Made by a program: the position numbers and the translations under genes. From contig NW_026942995.1 of the NCBI RefSeq assembly GCF_024139115.2, positions 1 to 64,000 of the forward strand: a DNA stretch of 64,000 bases. The letters run 5' to 3'. Under the pieces are notes generated by a model. It saw only the letters and a program-made list of their open reading frames with translations, ran no database searches and was not told the DNA's origin. How positions within the stretch are numbered: position 1 is the stretch's first letter; each line of letters begins with the position of its first letter. Shown here in pieces: positions 45,101-54,770 of the stretch. This stretch comes from Armigeres subalbatus (Eukaryota > Arthropoda > Insecta > Diptera > Culicidae).

Positions 45101-48100
45101 GGGTATTCTTATTACCCCCGGCTCCGTATGTTCCAGCATAATTTCCGAGCCCCTTGACCGGTTTCAACCAGATTTGGAACACACATAATCGTTCGTTTAA
45201 TTAAACCAAATAAAGAATTCTCTGTTCCAAAGAGACTATGACAGGGGATGTCGAATGTCGTCGAAAGATAATTGAAAATCATCAGATTGAAAGCCGTTCG
45301 CTAGGGCGCGAACAAGTATGAAGCGATAGAGGGTGAGAATAGAGAATGATACAAGGGCGTAGCCAGAGGGGGGTTGAGGCAAAACAACTCGAAAAATTTC
45401 GGGCTCAAGAATTCTCCTTGAAATCCTTCTAGAAGCTCCCCAGGGAACTTCTAAATTCCTCCGGAAAGTTATCCACAAATTCCTCTGAAAATCGTTCGAA
45501 AATCCTTCTCATGTAATTGTAATTTCTCCTTATCTAGAAATCCCTCACTAGATTTGTTTTTTTTTAGGAAATTCATGAGGAAATTCCGTCTTCTCCAATT
45601 TTCCCTTCTAGATATTTCTTCGGTTATTCTTCCAGAAAAATCTCCGGCATTTCCTTTCGAGAGTTCCTCCAAGAATACAAACGGAATATCCTCCCAAAAT
45701 TCCGCTAGAAGTTTTTTCAGAAATTTATGACGGAAATCCTTCGATTTCGCTCCATATATTTCTCGGAAATTCTTCTAACAACTTCTAGATATTTCTTCGG
45801 ATATTCTTCCAGAAAAATCTCCGGCATTTCCTTTCGAGAGTTCCTCCAAGAATACAAACGGAATATCCTCCCAAAATTCCGCTAGAAGTTTTTTCAGAAA
45901 TTTATGACGGAAATCCTTCGATTTCGCTCCATATATTTTTCGGAAATTCTTCTAACAACTTCTCCGGGCATTCCTCCTTCCTCTTTCTTTAATTCCTCCA
46001 GGATAACTTTCAGGAGTTTTTCCGGGAATACCTCCATAAATTCAGTAGCGAAATCCTCTAGGATTTCATTCTGGAATTCTTTCCGATATTACTTTAGAAT
46101 ATCCTTCAAGAATTCTTATAAAAAATTCTTTAGAAATTTCTCCAAGAATTCTTCCAGGTATTTTCCCGGGAATTCCTTTAGGCACTTCTCCAGGAATTCC
46201 TTCAGGAATTTCTTCGCGGAGTTGTCCTAGAATGCTTTCCGGACTTCACTAGGAATTTACTCCAGGATTTCATTCGTATATTAATTTGAGAGTTCCTCCA
46301 AGATATCTTCCAAGAGTTCTTCCAGAAATTTCTTCTGAACTAACATCAGGGAATTCATCCGGTAATTTCTTCAGCAACTCATCTGGGAATATTTTCTGGA
46401 TTTTATCAAGGAATTTCTACATTAATTCCTCCTGGTATTTTTCCGGGAATACCTTCAGATATTCATCCAGAAATTCCTTCACCAACTTCTCCAAGAATTA
46501 GTTCAGGACTTCCTTGTGAGAATTCTTCCGCAAGTAGTCCTACGGATGCCGTTCGTGCAATCGATGCACTTCGATGCACTCTATGTTTTCACCTATAACG
46601 ATGTCAATAGGCATCATACCAGGGAATGACACAATGTGCATCATGCGACACGGTACGGTACGCGCTCGCAACTCTTAGGCACATAAGCCTATACGTACTT
46701 GCTAATTTCGTTCTGTAGCAGTTAATACGCAGGTCCGTGCCCCAAGCTGGCCCATCATAACTCAGTATGGAGAGAGCAACACTAGCCAGAAGCTTTCATA
46801 AACCGCAGAGCTATTGGACATCATCCGGGACAATGCCACTATAGCTGTGGAGGCACGCTTGCAGGCGTAATTGACGTGGCTACCATAGGTGAGCTTATCG
46901 TCGATCATTACCGACAAGAGTTTGATGGAGCGTTCAGAGGTGACTGCGTAGTTGCCTGCCCTTATCACCGCTTGTTGCTCCGACTTTCGGTTGTTAACAA
47001 CAACCACCTCAGATAGCTATCCTCCTGGATAGCTATCTCCGCGGATTTGGTAACCGACAAGATAGCGTCTACGGTCGACTTACCCTTTTGGAAGTCAAAC
47101 TGGTTACTCAATAGACCATCCGAACCCTCCGTGCGTATCAAAAACCTGTTGAGCATGATCTTCTCGAGCACCTTCCCCGCCGTATCAAGCAGACATATTA
47201 GTCTATATGCCGACGGATGCCCGGTGGTTTTCCCGCCTTTGGCAATAGGACCAAGCTCTGCCTTTTCCATGCTTCAGGAAAGACTCCCTCGTCTAGGCAT
47301 CTCTGCATGACAGATCTGAACATCTCAGGAGCCTCAGCAAGGGCCGCTTTGATGGCCAGGTTCGGAATATCATCTAGTCCTGGCGCCTTACCTTCACTAA
47401 GGGACTGTACGATCCCCGCAAGTTCCGCCACAGTTACTCTTCCCTCGTCGGCCACCCTGGCCCCTGGCAGCTCAACAAAGTGCGGCCAGGGACTTGGATC
47501 ATGACGTGGAAAAAGCCTCGCGATGATCCTCTCCAGCATCTCTGGAGACCGCTCTGTAGCGCCCACGTGTCTTGGCCATTACGACCCTATAGGCGTCACC
47601 CCATGGATTCGCGTTAGCATTTTGACACAGGCCCTCGAAGCAGGCTTTTTTGCTTGATCTAATCTCAGTCTTCAGAGCGGATCTAGTAATCACGAACGCC
47701 ACTCGTCGTTCAATACGCTCCTCTTCTGTGCGTGCTCGATGCATCTGCCTCCGTGCCCGTAGACAGGCGCTGCGCAGGTTCACAAGTGCTTGAGTCCACC
47801 AGTAAGCCGGTAGCCTCCCATTCCTTGGTTGGACTTTCCTAGACATGGTGGCATCGCATGCACGCGAGAGTACTGTTACCAGCTGCTCGCCGCTCAGACC
47901 GAGTGTATTGTGCTTCCTTAAACACCTCGTCGTCGAAGTACGATGTCTTCTACATACGAGGGCTAGGCCTCGCCCTTCTTCCGTCTGCTGAATGCTGGTC
48001 GTACAGTCGATACTGTAGCGAACCGCCAGGTGGTCACTGAGAGTGTAGCCATCATCTACCCTCCAGTTCGAACTACTCGTTTAGCCAGGGCTCCAGAACG

Positions 48101-51100
48101 TAACGTAGATAATCGACTCGGCCCCGTTCCAGCTGTAGGTACTTTTGGTACCGACATTAGCCAAATCCACATCCAACATGGCCAGTGATTCCAGCAGGAT
48201 CCGCCCCCGTTGATTCGTGGAACGGCTTCCCCATTCCACTGTCAATCTCGTAAGAGCATCGCAAGACTCAGCTTTACGCTCAGACTCAGTTTGTGGAAAA
48301 TAGTATTTTGGCCATAATTTTTGAACCCATAGTCCGATATAGCCACTTGTTCCGAGCAAATCGGTTAAGGATAAGTGTTTGAGAAATGGTTGACATAATT
48401 TCACACACACATACACACGAACACACACACACAGACATCACCTCAATTTATCGAACTGAGTCGATTGGTATATAACGCAATGGGTCTCCGGACCTCCTAA
48501 ATAATCCACCTAGCGATGATGGTGCCTTTGTCGTGTGACTGAAACAATTTGAAAAGTGTAGAAGAAAAGCCAACATCTGTTCTAATCTAGTCTTTAATTT
48601 TTTTAGCACTGCATGAAATGATCGAAAGGCAAACGAAAGAGAATTTAAAAAATGTTCTGGAGCACGAATTACAGGAGTTTGGAATAGCGCATAATCAGCT
48701 TCTGACTGTAGCACATGACAATGGTGCGAATATGGTGGCCTCCGTTAAACTTCTGAAACGTTTCATAGATTCTTGTGAAGGACAGCACGGTGTATCGGTA
48801 GGTTCCACAGTTCAAAAAGAGAAGGCCATGATAAATGCATATTTGGCGGACCGGAATGAAAATGCTGACATTGACTTTGATGATGATGATGCTGAGACAG
48901 GAATGTTCAACGACGAAAGCGAAATATCAACGGATGAATTCGACACGGATGTGGAGCCTGAGGATCGCGGTGTTACATGTGACGTAGATGACAGTGATAT
49001 TATTGAAATGGATCTCATTGAGAGTACAAGGTGTGCAGCTCATACTGTACAACTCGCAGTTTGGGATGTGCTGAAGCATTATAAAGGTCGATTGGCGAAA
49101 ATAAATCAAGTGTGCATCAAAATGCGTCACAAAGAGTTCCAGCAACTATTTCACATTCACAAGTACCCGGTACCACCTAAAGTTGTGGAGACTCGATGGA
49201 ACATTTGGCACATTCTACTGAAATATTTGCTGAATCTACGGGAAAGCCCGTTCCTGTCCATTCTGGAGAAGACAGACGATTCCCTTGGTTGGTTTTCAAT
49301 ATTCCATCAAAAATGCATTTTCAATTATTTTTTATTTTTCAGATTTATCGCGTCAGTGGAAATTTATTGAAAAATTTTGCTCTGCTTTCGAACCTGTATT
49401 TGTGCTCACTCTGAAGTTGCAGAAGGACCATGTTTCTTTGTCTCAATTTTATGCTGACTGGCTTGTATGCCAAGCGGAAATTGATGGAATAAAGCAAGAA
49501 AATAGTTTGGCGTCGAAGCTACTCAAATGTATGCAGATCAGGATTAAAAAGTTAAGCTCAACGAAAGCATTCAAAGCAAGCTTGTACTTGGACCCTAGGT
49601 TTAATTTCGTCGGTTCAAAAAGGTTAAGCCCAGCTGATAAAAAAGAGGCACAGGTTTGTTACCTTCTTTCTTCCTTCTTATATATTGCTAATATATGCAA
49701 TATAGAAACTTGTTTTGAAGCGGTTTAACGAACGACTTTTTTACCGATTTACAAAGTTTTGTCACTAATCGATTCGTCTTGGGATTTGCAGTTAGACGGG
49801 GTTGAATTATAGTCAAAATACTCTAAATATAATATTAGTGTGAGTTGTGATTGATCTTAAGGTGAATCGCGTTGGAGCCCAATTTCAAATCTACATAGCA
49901 CTTTTGAGGGCACATAACTTGAAAAGTAAACGACAGACAAAAGCAAAAAGTAGTTTTTCACTTTTGCTCACTTGCAGCATACATGAAAAAATGGTTTCCA
50001 GATGTGCTAACCGCCTAAATATTCACATTTGTGCGAGCAAAAACGCGAGGTGAGAGATAGCACGGCCATTGTGGCTGCCATTTTTGGACGCCGCCGTAAC
50101 TCACCTTAAGTGCGGAATCGCAATTAACCCAGTAATTGACATATCGACTAGAACACAAAGCTTGACAGCAGACATTAGCAAAGCAGGGTACTTGTTTTTT
50201 TTTACAAATTTTACAAATTGTAGCCGAACTTACCCTGAGCTGCTCAAGTTTGCTGTAGAGCTTTGTGCCCGAGTCGGTATGTCAACTATTGAGTTGATTG
50301 TGACGTCGCTCTTTAGATCAATTTTTCTGCAATCACAATGGGCTTCCCCACAGCTAGGCCTAATATTATATGTTGACTATTTTTCAACTTTTTGCGTCAA
50401 ACTCATTAACTCTTTGTGTATATAACTATGTACTGCTAATCCTAAGACAAATCGATTAGTGTCTGGGAAATTTTCGGGTTGGGAATTTTGTCGACCTCCC
50501 TGGGCATAGCAGTATCATCGTGTTAGCCTCATGATTTACAAACGCAAAAATGAAACTTGGCTAAAATACCTCGCGCTTCATAACTGAGGAAGAGCGTAAG
50601 ATTACATATAAATATTTATTTTCGTTTTAGGAATATTTGTTAGCATTGGATAGTCTACTGGATGCTGTGACAGGCATTAACATGCAGGTGGCCGAGGATA
50701 AAGAGAACATTTCATCACCATCTGACTTCGTTGAGGTTTATTTGGCTGAATTTTTCGACGAAGACTCGTCATCATCCACGTACTCACAACCTTCGAATGA
50801 CTCTTTACTGATAGAATTGATTAAGCTTGAAACACGAGAGAAGGTTAGCATCGCATCGCAGCAATCAAAAGATGGAGTTGTGGTACAACCGTTTGACATT
50901 GTTACTTATTGGAACAAACGGAAATATTTAAGCCCGAGATTACATCGGTTGGCCATGGCTATTCTATCGGCCCCATCTACACAAGTAACTGTAGAAAGGC
51001 TTTTCAGTCAAATGAAGTTTATTCTATCCGACAGTCGAATGAAGTTAAACGATGTAACGTTGAAGAACTTAATGCTTTTGAAGATGAATTCGGATTTGCT

Positions 51101-51140
51101 GCCAAAAGTGGCGGAGGTTTTAGATAGCGAGTTTAACTGA
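38951..51140 (+). CDS. hAT-superfamily transposase, five exons, intact frame (698 aa)
   Basis: Exons are 38951-39104, 39319-39759, 48607-49287, 49343-49653 and 50631-51140. The total is 2097 nt, 699 codons including the stop. Every junction has GT...AG and the phases (1, 1, 1, 0) fit. Residues 30-62 form a BED-like zinc-binding region ending GNFKRHFICNHPD. The RNase H-like fold carries Asp170 (KIDSATRRGRSFF), Asp236 (VAHDNGANM), the Cys341-x2-His344 motif (RCAAHTVQLAV) and Trp in ETRWNIW. The C-terminal hATC dimerisation region (about 620-695) contains Glu651 (TVERLFSQM). The start is chosen for its context (AAAAATGG); an upstream in-frame ATG at 38780 has a poor one. It would act as a nuclear cut-and-paste transposase. 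Whether it is an active element, an inflated one or a retained gene is open, because flanking TIRs were not found. Confidence 0.85.
39319..39759 (+). CDS. hAT transposase exon 2 (zinc region end, first catalytic Asp)
   Basis: The acceptor is TTGTTACAG. The exon completes the Gly codon and continues GNFKRHF. It contains PLWKAAKLVMTREKL and the first catalytic Asp in KIDSATRRGRSF. It ends CACTTGG before GTATGT at 39760. Confidence 0.85.
39864..40047. mobile_element. MITE in intron 2, first of two related
   Basis: TCAATACCAAATTTTCAAAA on the left pairs with TTTTGAAAACTCGGTATTGA on the right. The inverted arms extend through ACGACTTATCTG. An internal piece, GATAGCACTCCCACGCAAA, is shared with the next MITE. 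Confidence 0.8.
40108..40340. mobile_element. MITE in intron 2, second of two related
   Basis: TCTCGGGTACTTATTCAAAA and its inverse define the ends. The arms continue through GGACGTATGTG and CGTCGATTTGTCCAA. The shared GATAGCACTCCCACGCAAA links it to the neighbouring MITE. Confidence 0.84.
40341..41189. other. Intron sequence, unassigned repeat fragments
   Basis: The segment includes CCTTCCTAATGCATTAG followed by GGGGTCCATTTGGACCC, a self-complementary motif, near 40708-40761, and C-runs near 41000 and 41070. No coding feature belongs to the host gene here. Confidence 0.4.
41190..42790. repeat. Degenerate ~152-bp satellite in intron 2
   Basis: The motif GATCCGGAACATCCGTAAAA recurs at about 41231, 41385, 41538, 41688, 41839 and 41991, a spacing of 150-154 bp. 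More diverged units follow at about 42190, 42410, 42553 and 42740. Each unit also has AATTCCAAAAGTTCATCC and CATTCATTCTGG blocks. Isolated units at 43925 and 44577 show the array was split by later insertions. Confidence 0.9.
43273..43448. repeat. Perfect palindrome, 86-bp arms, 4-nt loop
   Basis: The left arm runs 43273-43358 and the right arm 43363-43448, separated only by ACTG. I found no mismatch. It contains CTTAATTCGTCTTAGACGG and AATACGTATCTGCAAAG. Related but non-palindromic relatives (with AAATACGTATCTGTCAAGG) are at 52.5 kb and 44.1 kb. It is probably a terminal-repeat-only transposon derivative. Confidence 0.93.
44057..44190. mobile_element. Relative of the GACGAGTTTGTACAAT element family
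   Basis: It starts GTCGAGTCAAGTACGAGACA and contains TTGTACAAACTCGTCTGATG, ending near a TTCCACTGATA. The same parts occur in order at 52.45-52.56 kb and, partly inverted, at 19.43-19.50 kb. Confidence 0.7.
44216..44552 (+). mobile_element. Helitron-like element in intron 2
   Basis: The 5' end is TCTATATAATAAAAATGAG. The 3' end is GTCAGCTAG followed by T. A hairpin-forming GACGGGGCGAAGTCCGTC lies about 10 bp before the end, as expected for Helitrons. It is non-autonomous, 337 bp, and related to the minus-strand copy at 28400-28695. Confidence 0.85.
44935..45090 (-). mobile_element. tRNA-derived SINE, not Feilai
   Basis: On the minus strand, TAGCCTTTTGAGCAAAGGCG followed by GAGTTCGATTCTCGGTCC gives A- and B-box-like parts. 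CTAGGATGTTTTCGGGTTGG and a 3' body follow. The head differs from the Feilai copies at 55.4 kb. Confidence 0.6.
45605..45958. repeat. 177-bp tandem duplication
   Basis: The sequence from CTTCTAGATATTTCTTCGG at 45605 repeats at 45782 with only a couple of differences (for example GGTTATTC against GGATATTC). The near identity suggests a recent duplication inside the old microrepeat field. Confidence 0.9.
46540..48270 (-). pseudogene. R1-type ORF2 fragment with reverse-transcriptase core deleted
   Basis: On the minus strand the order is: endonuclease end (GSRSTNQRGRILLESLAML, YSWNGAESII), linker (RLPAYWWTQALVNLRSACL, NANANPWGDAYRVV), RT fingers (KAPGLDDIPNLAIKAAL, GVFPEAWKRQSLVLLPK, STVDAILSVTKSAEIA), then directly the thumb (VVVVNNRKSEQQAVIRAG, MIDDKLTYGSHVNYACK). 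The palm with the FADD motif is missing. Several frameshifts are present. The deletion joint coincides with a perfect 12-bp-arm hairpin at 47011-47038. The copy is distinct from the one at 4-10 kb and lies in intron 2 of the hAT transposase gene on the opposite strand. Confidence 0.88.
48271..48606. other. End of intron 2: CA-rich and repeat fragment
   Basis: A CA-rich stretch (48404-48438) is followed by GACATCACCTCAATTTATCG and TAATCCACCTAGCGATGATG. These fragments are shared with other parts of the window (30.6, 51.8, 31.95 and 56.43 kb). The splice acceptor is at 48605-48606. Confidence 0.5.
48607..49287 (+). CDS. hAT transposase exon 3 (second catalytic Asp, C-x2-H)
   Basis: The acceptor is TTTAATTTTTTTAG. 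The exon holds EMIERQTKENLKNVL, VAHDNGANM, an acidic insertion rich in Asp/Glu (residues about 275-330), RCAAHTVQLAVWD and ETRWNIWH. The donor CCCTTG/GTTGGT opens a 55-bp intron (49288-49342) of typical insect size. Confidence 0.88.
49343..49653 (+). CDS. hAT transposase exon 4 (helical insertion region)
   Basis: The acceptor is TTATTTTTCAG. The exon encodes LSRQWKFIEKFCSAFEPVF and ends in KASLYLDPRFNFVGSK ... KKEAQ. LDPRF is a conserved hAT motif. The donor is CACAG/GTTTGT. The next intron (49654-50630) carries a partial Feilai SINE. Confidence 0.87.
50455..50622 (+). mobile_element. Partial Feilai-type SINE in the last transposase intron
   Basis: The segment has CCCTGGGCATAGCAGTATCA, CGTGTTAGCCTCATGATTTA and a diverged AATACCTCGCGCTTCATAAC. 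These match the middle of the SINE at 55.4 kb. The tRNA head is missing. It ends shortly before the exon 5 acceptor. Confidence 0.75.
50631..51140 (+). CDS. hAT transposase exon 5 (catalytic Glu and hATC domain)
   Basis: The acceptor is TTTTCGTTTTAG. The exon begins EYLLALDSLLDAV and carries the YWNKRKYLSPRLHRLAMAI segment and VERLFSQMKFILSDSRMKL, the dimerisation/Glu motif. It ends in a stop at 51138-51140. ATTAAA at 51168 is a possible poly(A) signal. Confidence 0.9.
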   Translation, partial: EYLLALDSLLDAVTGINMQVAEDKENISSPSDFVEVYLAEFFDEDSSSSTYSQPSNDSLLIELIKLETREKVSIASQQSKDGVVVQPFDIVTYWNKRKYLSPRLHRLAMAILSAPSTQVTVERLFSQMKFILSDSRMKLNDVTLKNLMLLKMNSDLLPKVAEVLDSEFN

Positions 51141-52139
51141 ACTGTAAATTTGGCATAGTTGACTCATTAAACTGTTTTTTTTTTCATAATATTACACGTA
51201 TTTGAAAATAAGAAGACTCGAAGGCTTATACATAAATGTATATTTAATTGAATGTGTATCAACACAGTAAGGTTGTTTCGGGAGTTCAAAGCTGTTACTT
51301 ATTCATGAATTAAAAGCATTTCATATGTAAGAACTCCATTATTGTACTCATAAGGATGGCAACGATTTAAAAATGTTATAAAATAACGGACCAAATACTG
51401 TTTATGTTATTACTAAGTGTTTCACTGATTCGAAAGTATGACAGTCTTGGATGGAAATATAAGGTACACTGGGGAAAGGGGAGAAAGGGGATAAGTTTCG
51501 ACTCGAAAAATTGTAATTGTACACATTTTACAATTTTAACCACACCATAACAATGTGCTATAATATATTTTAATGTTGACAACTATGTTAAAATCGGTAT
51601 AATGCATACACTAACACGGCTAACGTTTGAACTTCGCGAGAAGTTTATTTTTGCATTCATAAAATCAATTCTTATTTGCACAAATGTTCCCTTTTTTGAA
51701 TTTGATTCATAGGTGACCATTATAATACAAATTTGAAAAGGGTACCCAAAATTTATTCCTTCTGATTCTTCGTCTACATATATACATACATACAAGCATG
51801 CACACACAGACATCATCTCAATTCGTTCAACTGAGTCGATTAGTTTATTACACTGTAGGTCGCCGGGGCTGGTTGGCCGAAGGTTAAGGGCAGGTTGGCC
51901 GAGTGGCTTTTGTGGAATGGCTTTTGGACGCAGTGGCAACATCTATACTGATTTTGGCGGGGTATTGGGCCGCCCATGTACCGACGTAATTTCAGGTATT
52001 TTTATGTAACCGTTCCGTATGTATAGGCAGATTTTTGTGTTTTGGGCGATAGTGAGTTTTTTATATCTTTATTTAGGTGTTTTGTTTTAATTTATAATAT
52101 CAAGATCAACACCGAGCGTTAGTAAGTAAATTTATGTTA
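51141..52139. other. Region downstream of the transposase; no gene
   Basis: The sequence is AT-rich, with repeat fragments at 51805-51860 (GACATCATCTCAATTCGTTC) and a GGCTGGTTGGCCGA stretch near 51868. No hAT terminus could be recognised here, so the right limit of a possible transposon is not set. Confidence 0.4.
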
Positions 52140-52316
52140 GGGGTCGTACATTAATTACGTAAGCACTTAAAGGGAGAAAGGGGGAGGGGGTTTGCCATTT
52201 TCTTACGCTCCATATAAATAAAAAAAAATATGTGTATGGGAAAAATCTTACATGGATGGGGGGTTTGGAAATCCCAGAAAAAAATGCTTACGTAATAATT
52301 AGTGTATGGCCCCTTG
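52138..52316. mobile_element. MITE, GGGGTCG family copy 3
   Basis: The element (52140-52313) starts GGGGTCGTACATTAATTACG and ends TTAGTGTATGGCCCC. The inward CGTAAGCA/TGCTTACG pair is shared with copies 1 and 2. The flanks are TTA on the left and TTG on the right. Confidence 0.82.
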
Positions 52317-52410
52317 TTGTAGAGTAGGATTTGAAACACGGATGAATTTACATCCGATTTCCAAAAACATGGTATGCCGGAAAAATCTAACATTTTTTAG
52401 GGTAAATCAA

Positions 52411-52567
52411 ATTATGTTAAGAAAATTATTTTGAGCTATTTAGTCGAGTCAAGTACGAGACACTGAAGACAACCTTACTGTTGAGGTCGAAATACGTATC
52501 TGTCAAGGTACAATTAAGTGGTGGAAATAAATGGGATTGTACAAACTCGTCTTATGACAAGTTAAAT
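52411..52567. mobile_element. GACGAGTTTGTACAAT element family, 52 kb copy
   Basis: It starts TTAAGAAAATTATTTTGAGC and contains GTCGAGTCAAGTACGAGACA, AAATACGTATCTGTCAAGG and TTGTACAAACTCGTCTTATG. The order matches the 44 kb copy. The first part matches 19423-19445. Confidence 0.72.
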
Positions 52568-54770
52568 TTTGTGTTCGTAAATCATGATTTTTCTCGAAAA
52601 CATTTATCGGGGTAGGCTGGCCGAATTTTGTGTGTAAGGCCAGCCCGGTCTTTTCTATGGCTTTGCAATTCCTGTTGTTGCGGATGAATTCCTTATAGTA
52701 ATTTTTGGAGGAATACTGAAACGATTGATAAGTAATTACCGAGATTAAGCAATATTTGAAAGGAGAAAAATTCTAAGCAGAATTTTATTGAAAAATCCTG
52801 CATGATTCTCGGAAAATTCCTGGAAGTATTTGCAGAAATAAAAGTAATAGAAGAAACTTGTGCATGAAGTAATCTCGTACCGACTAGGAGACACAATGAA
52901 CCGTGAGATTCTGCACTTAAATCATCAACATATACGTTGAAAAACATGTTCTATCCTCTATCCACCTTGTGTCGATGGTGCTATCCGATGTATCACAGTG
53001 TTATTTCAGCATGTTTCTACTAAATTCGTTGCGAATGTGTTTACTTTTCCTCGCGAAGATCGGGTGGTGCGGTTGCCCGATTATGCTTTTTCAAACGATC
53101 CAGATTCATCCACTAGTAAAGATGGCAAGGCAAGGCATGAAGAATAAATGACACGACCAAACGATTTTTATGTTCGTTCATATGTTGAAGAGTGAACACC
53201 ATTAAAAACAAAAGTGATTCATTGCTATGTTTTATTCAAAGCTCGAGCAAAATTCATCGAATGTTGGCGATTATTTCGCTCTTCAACAACACTGGCACCA
53301 ATAACTTTTTTTTTCTTGCTGAGGCATTCTTCTTTGACCTAGTTCACCTTAGGGTATAACTTGATCCTTAATTCGAATTCATGCGAATTACATTATTGCT
53401 TGATAACACAGATGATATGCTTAATGAAAACGAAGCAAGAGTTTTACAATGACCTAAACGTAATAGCTTCTAACCAAGTTACAAATATGTTCTCGGTCTA
53501 TTAGATTTATTTACATCAATCTGTAACACGAAAGCCCATGGATAAATCCTACATTTTGTTCTCTTTGAAAGAGATTGAAACTTTTTTCGCGGCGACCAAG
53601 ATCCCCCACTTAGGAAGCGAAATGCTATTTCTTTACGAGCTGTGTTGAAATTTTGTTCCCCTTCGGAATCAAAAGTTGCTCCACATTTCGATTCACCTCA
53701 TTTCTTCCCGTGTTGTACTTAGCTTCCACTTGCTGCGAAGCAAATAAAAAGCCTTAGAAAAAGCAATAATAAATTATAACTTCTAACTGCGCGCTCTTGC
53801 CTGGAAGTTAACTATCCTTGAGGATTTTTCTTACCGCAGACGAAGTTCACCTCCATTCCTTCCATTAAGCTCGCATCGGAAGCACAAAGTCTCTCACTTT
53901 GTGGAGATTTGCAGGAAAGTTTGTGGGGGAAGAATCATATGACAGAGTCAGCCACTCCTGCTAATAATTAGCGGAAATTTTTAAAGATTTCCTTTTTCCG
54001 TGAATAAACTTGACATATTCTATTTAATGATCGGAAGTTCATACGTTTTGGTAGCAATAGACAAGGCGACAGCGCCTTATAAACATCATTCTTCAAATGA
54101 TTCCGCCGTAATGACTTTTAGTGCGCCCCTGGTTATGAAGTGAATGCAACCTTTCCTGCCTATTTTACATGGCGATGAGGGCAATAGAACTGAACTGTAG
54201 TAGCTCCGAGTAGGAAACGGAAGCGGTCTTCCCGGTGGCAGAGGAACGGGACACGAGGAGCCAGAGCGGAATAATGCTTTTAAAAAGCAAAAATAATGCA
54301 TGCGGATATCCCCCCAAGAGAAACGGATGGACCACAGACGAGACAGAAAAGAAGAAGAAGAGGAAGGGGGGAAATTCGGGACTGCACACATAAACGGATT
54401 GGCTCATACACGAAAACCAGTCAAAGTACTCTTTTTGTTTGCTTGGCTTCCTTCTTTTTTTTCCTGCTCCATACTCACTGTTTATGTTCGCTACAATGCT
54501 TTCAGAATGGAAAAATTATTTAGTGTTATTGTTCCATTTGCGTGTTTTTATTGCTTTTTATCGCATGGCGGAAGCACTTCTTGAAGGGTGCTCGTTTGGC
54601 GTGAAGATTTTACACATTTGTGGCGAATTGGGCAGTGACTACCTTGCTAGCTATAGGATCCAATCAATTTCGACCGCGTGACTACTTTTTTGTGGGCTAA
54701 AATAGGTAAACTAGAAGTTGATTACAAATTATTTCAATTGTATGTTAAATAGGGGGATGAATACAGTCAA
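52568..54770. other. Intergenic, nothing recognised
   Basis: No domain-bearing frame or transposon end is supported over this 2.2 kb. A purine-rich stretch lies at 54340-54380. Short frames on both strands near 54.1-54.6 kb show no conserved motif. Confidence 0.45.

Larger units (their letters stand above)
44645..46510. repeat. Degenerate ATTCCTCCGGAAGTTC microrepeat region
   Basis: Units of about 20-25 bp with the theme AATTCCTCCGGAAGTTCTTC fill 44660-44930 and 45400-46510. They are broken by a SINE and unrelated sequence at 44935-45390. Open frames here are artefacts of the repeats. Confidence 0.75.
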
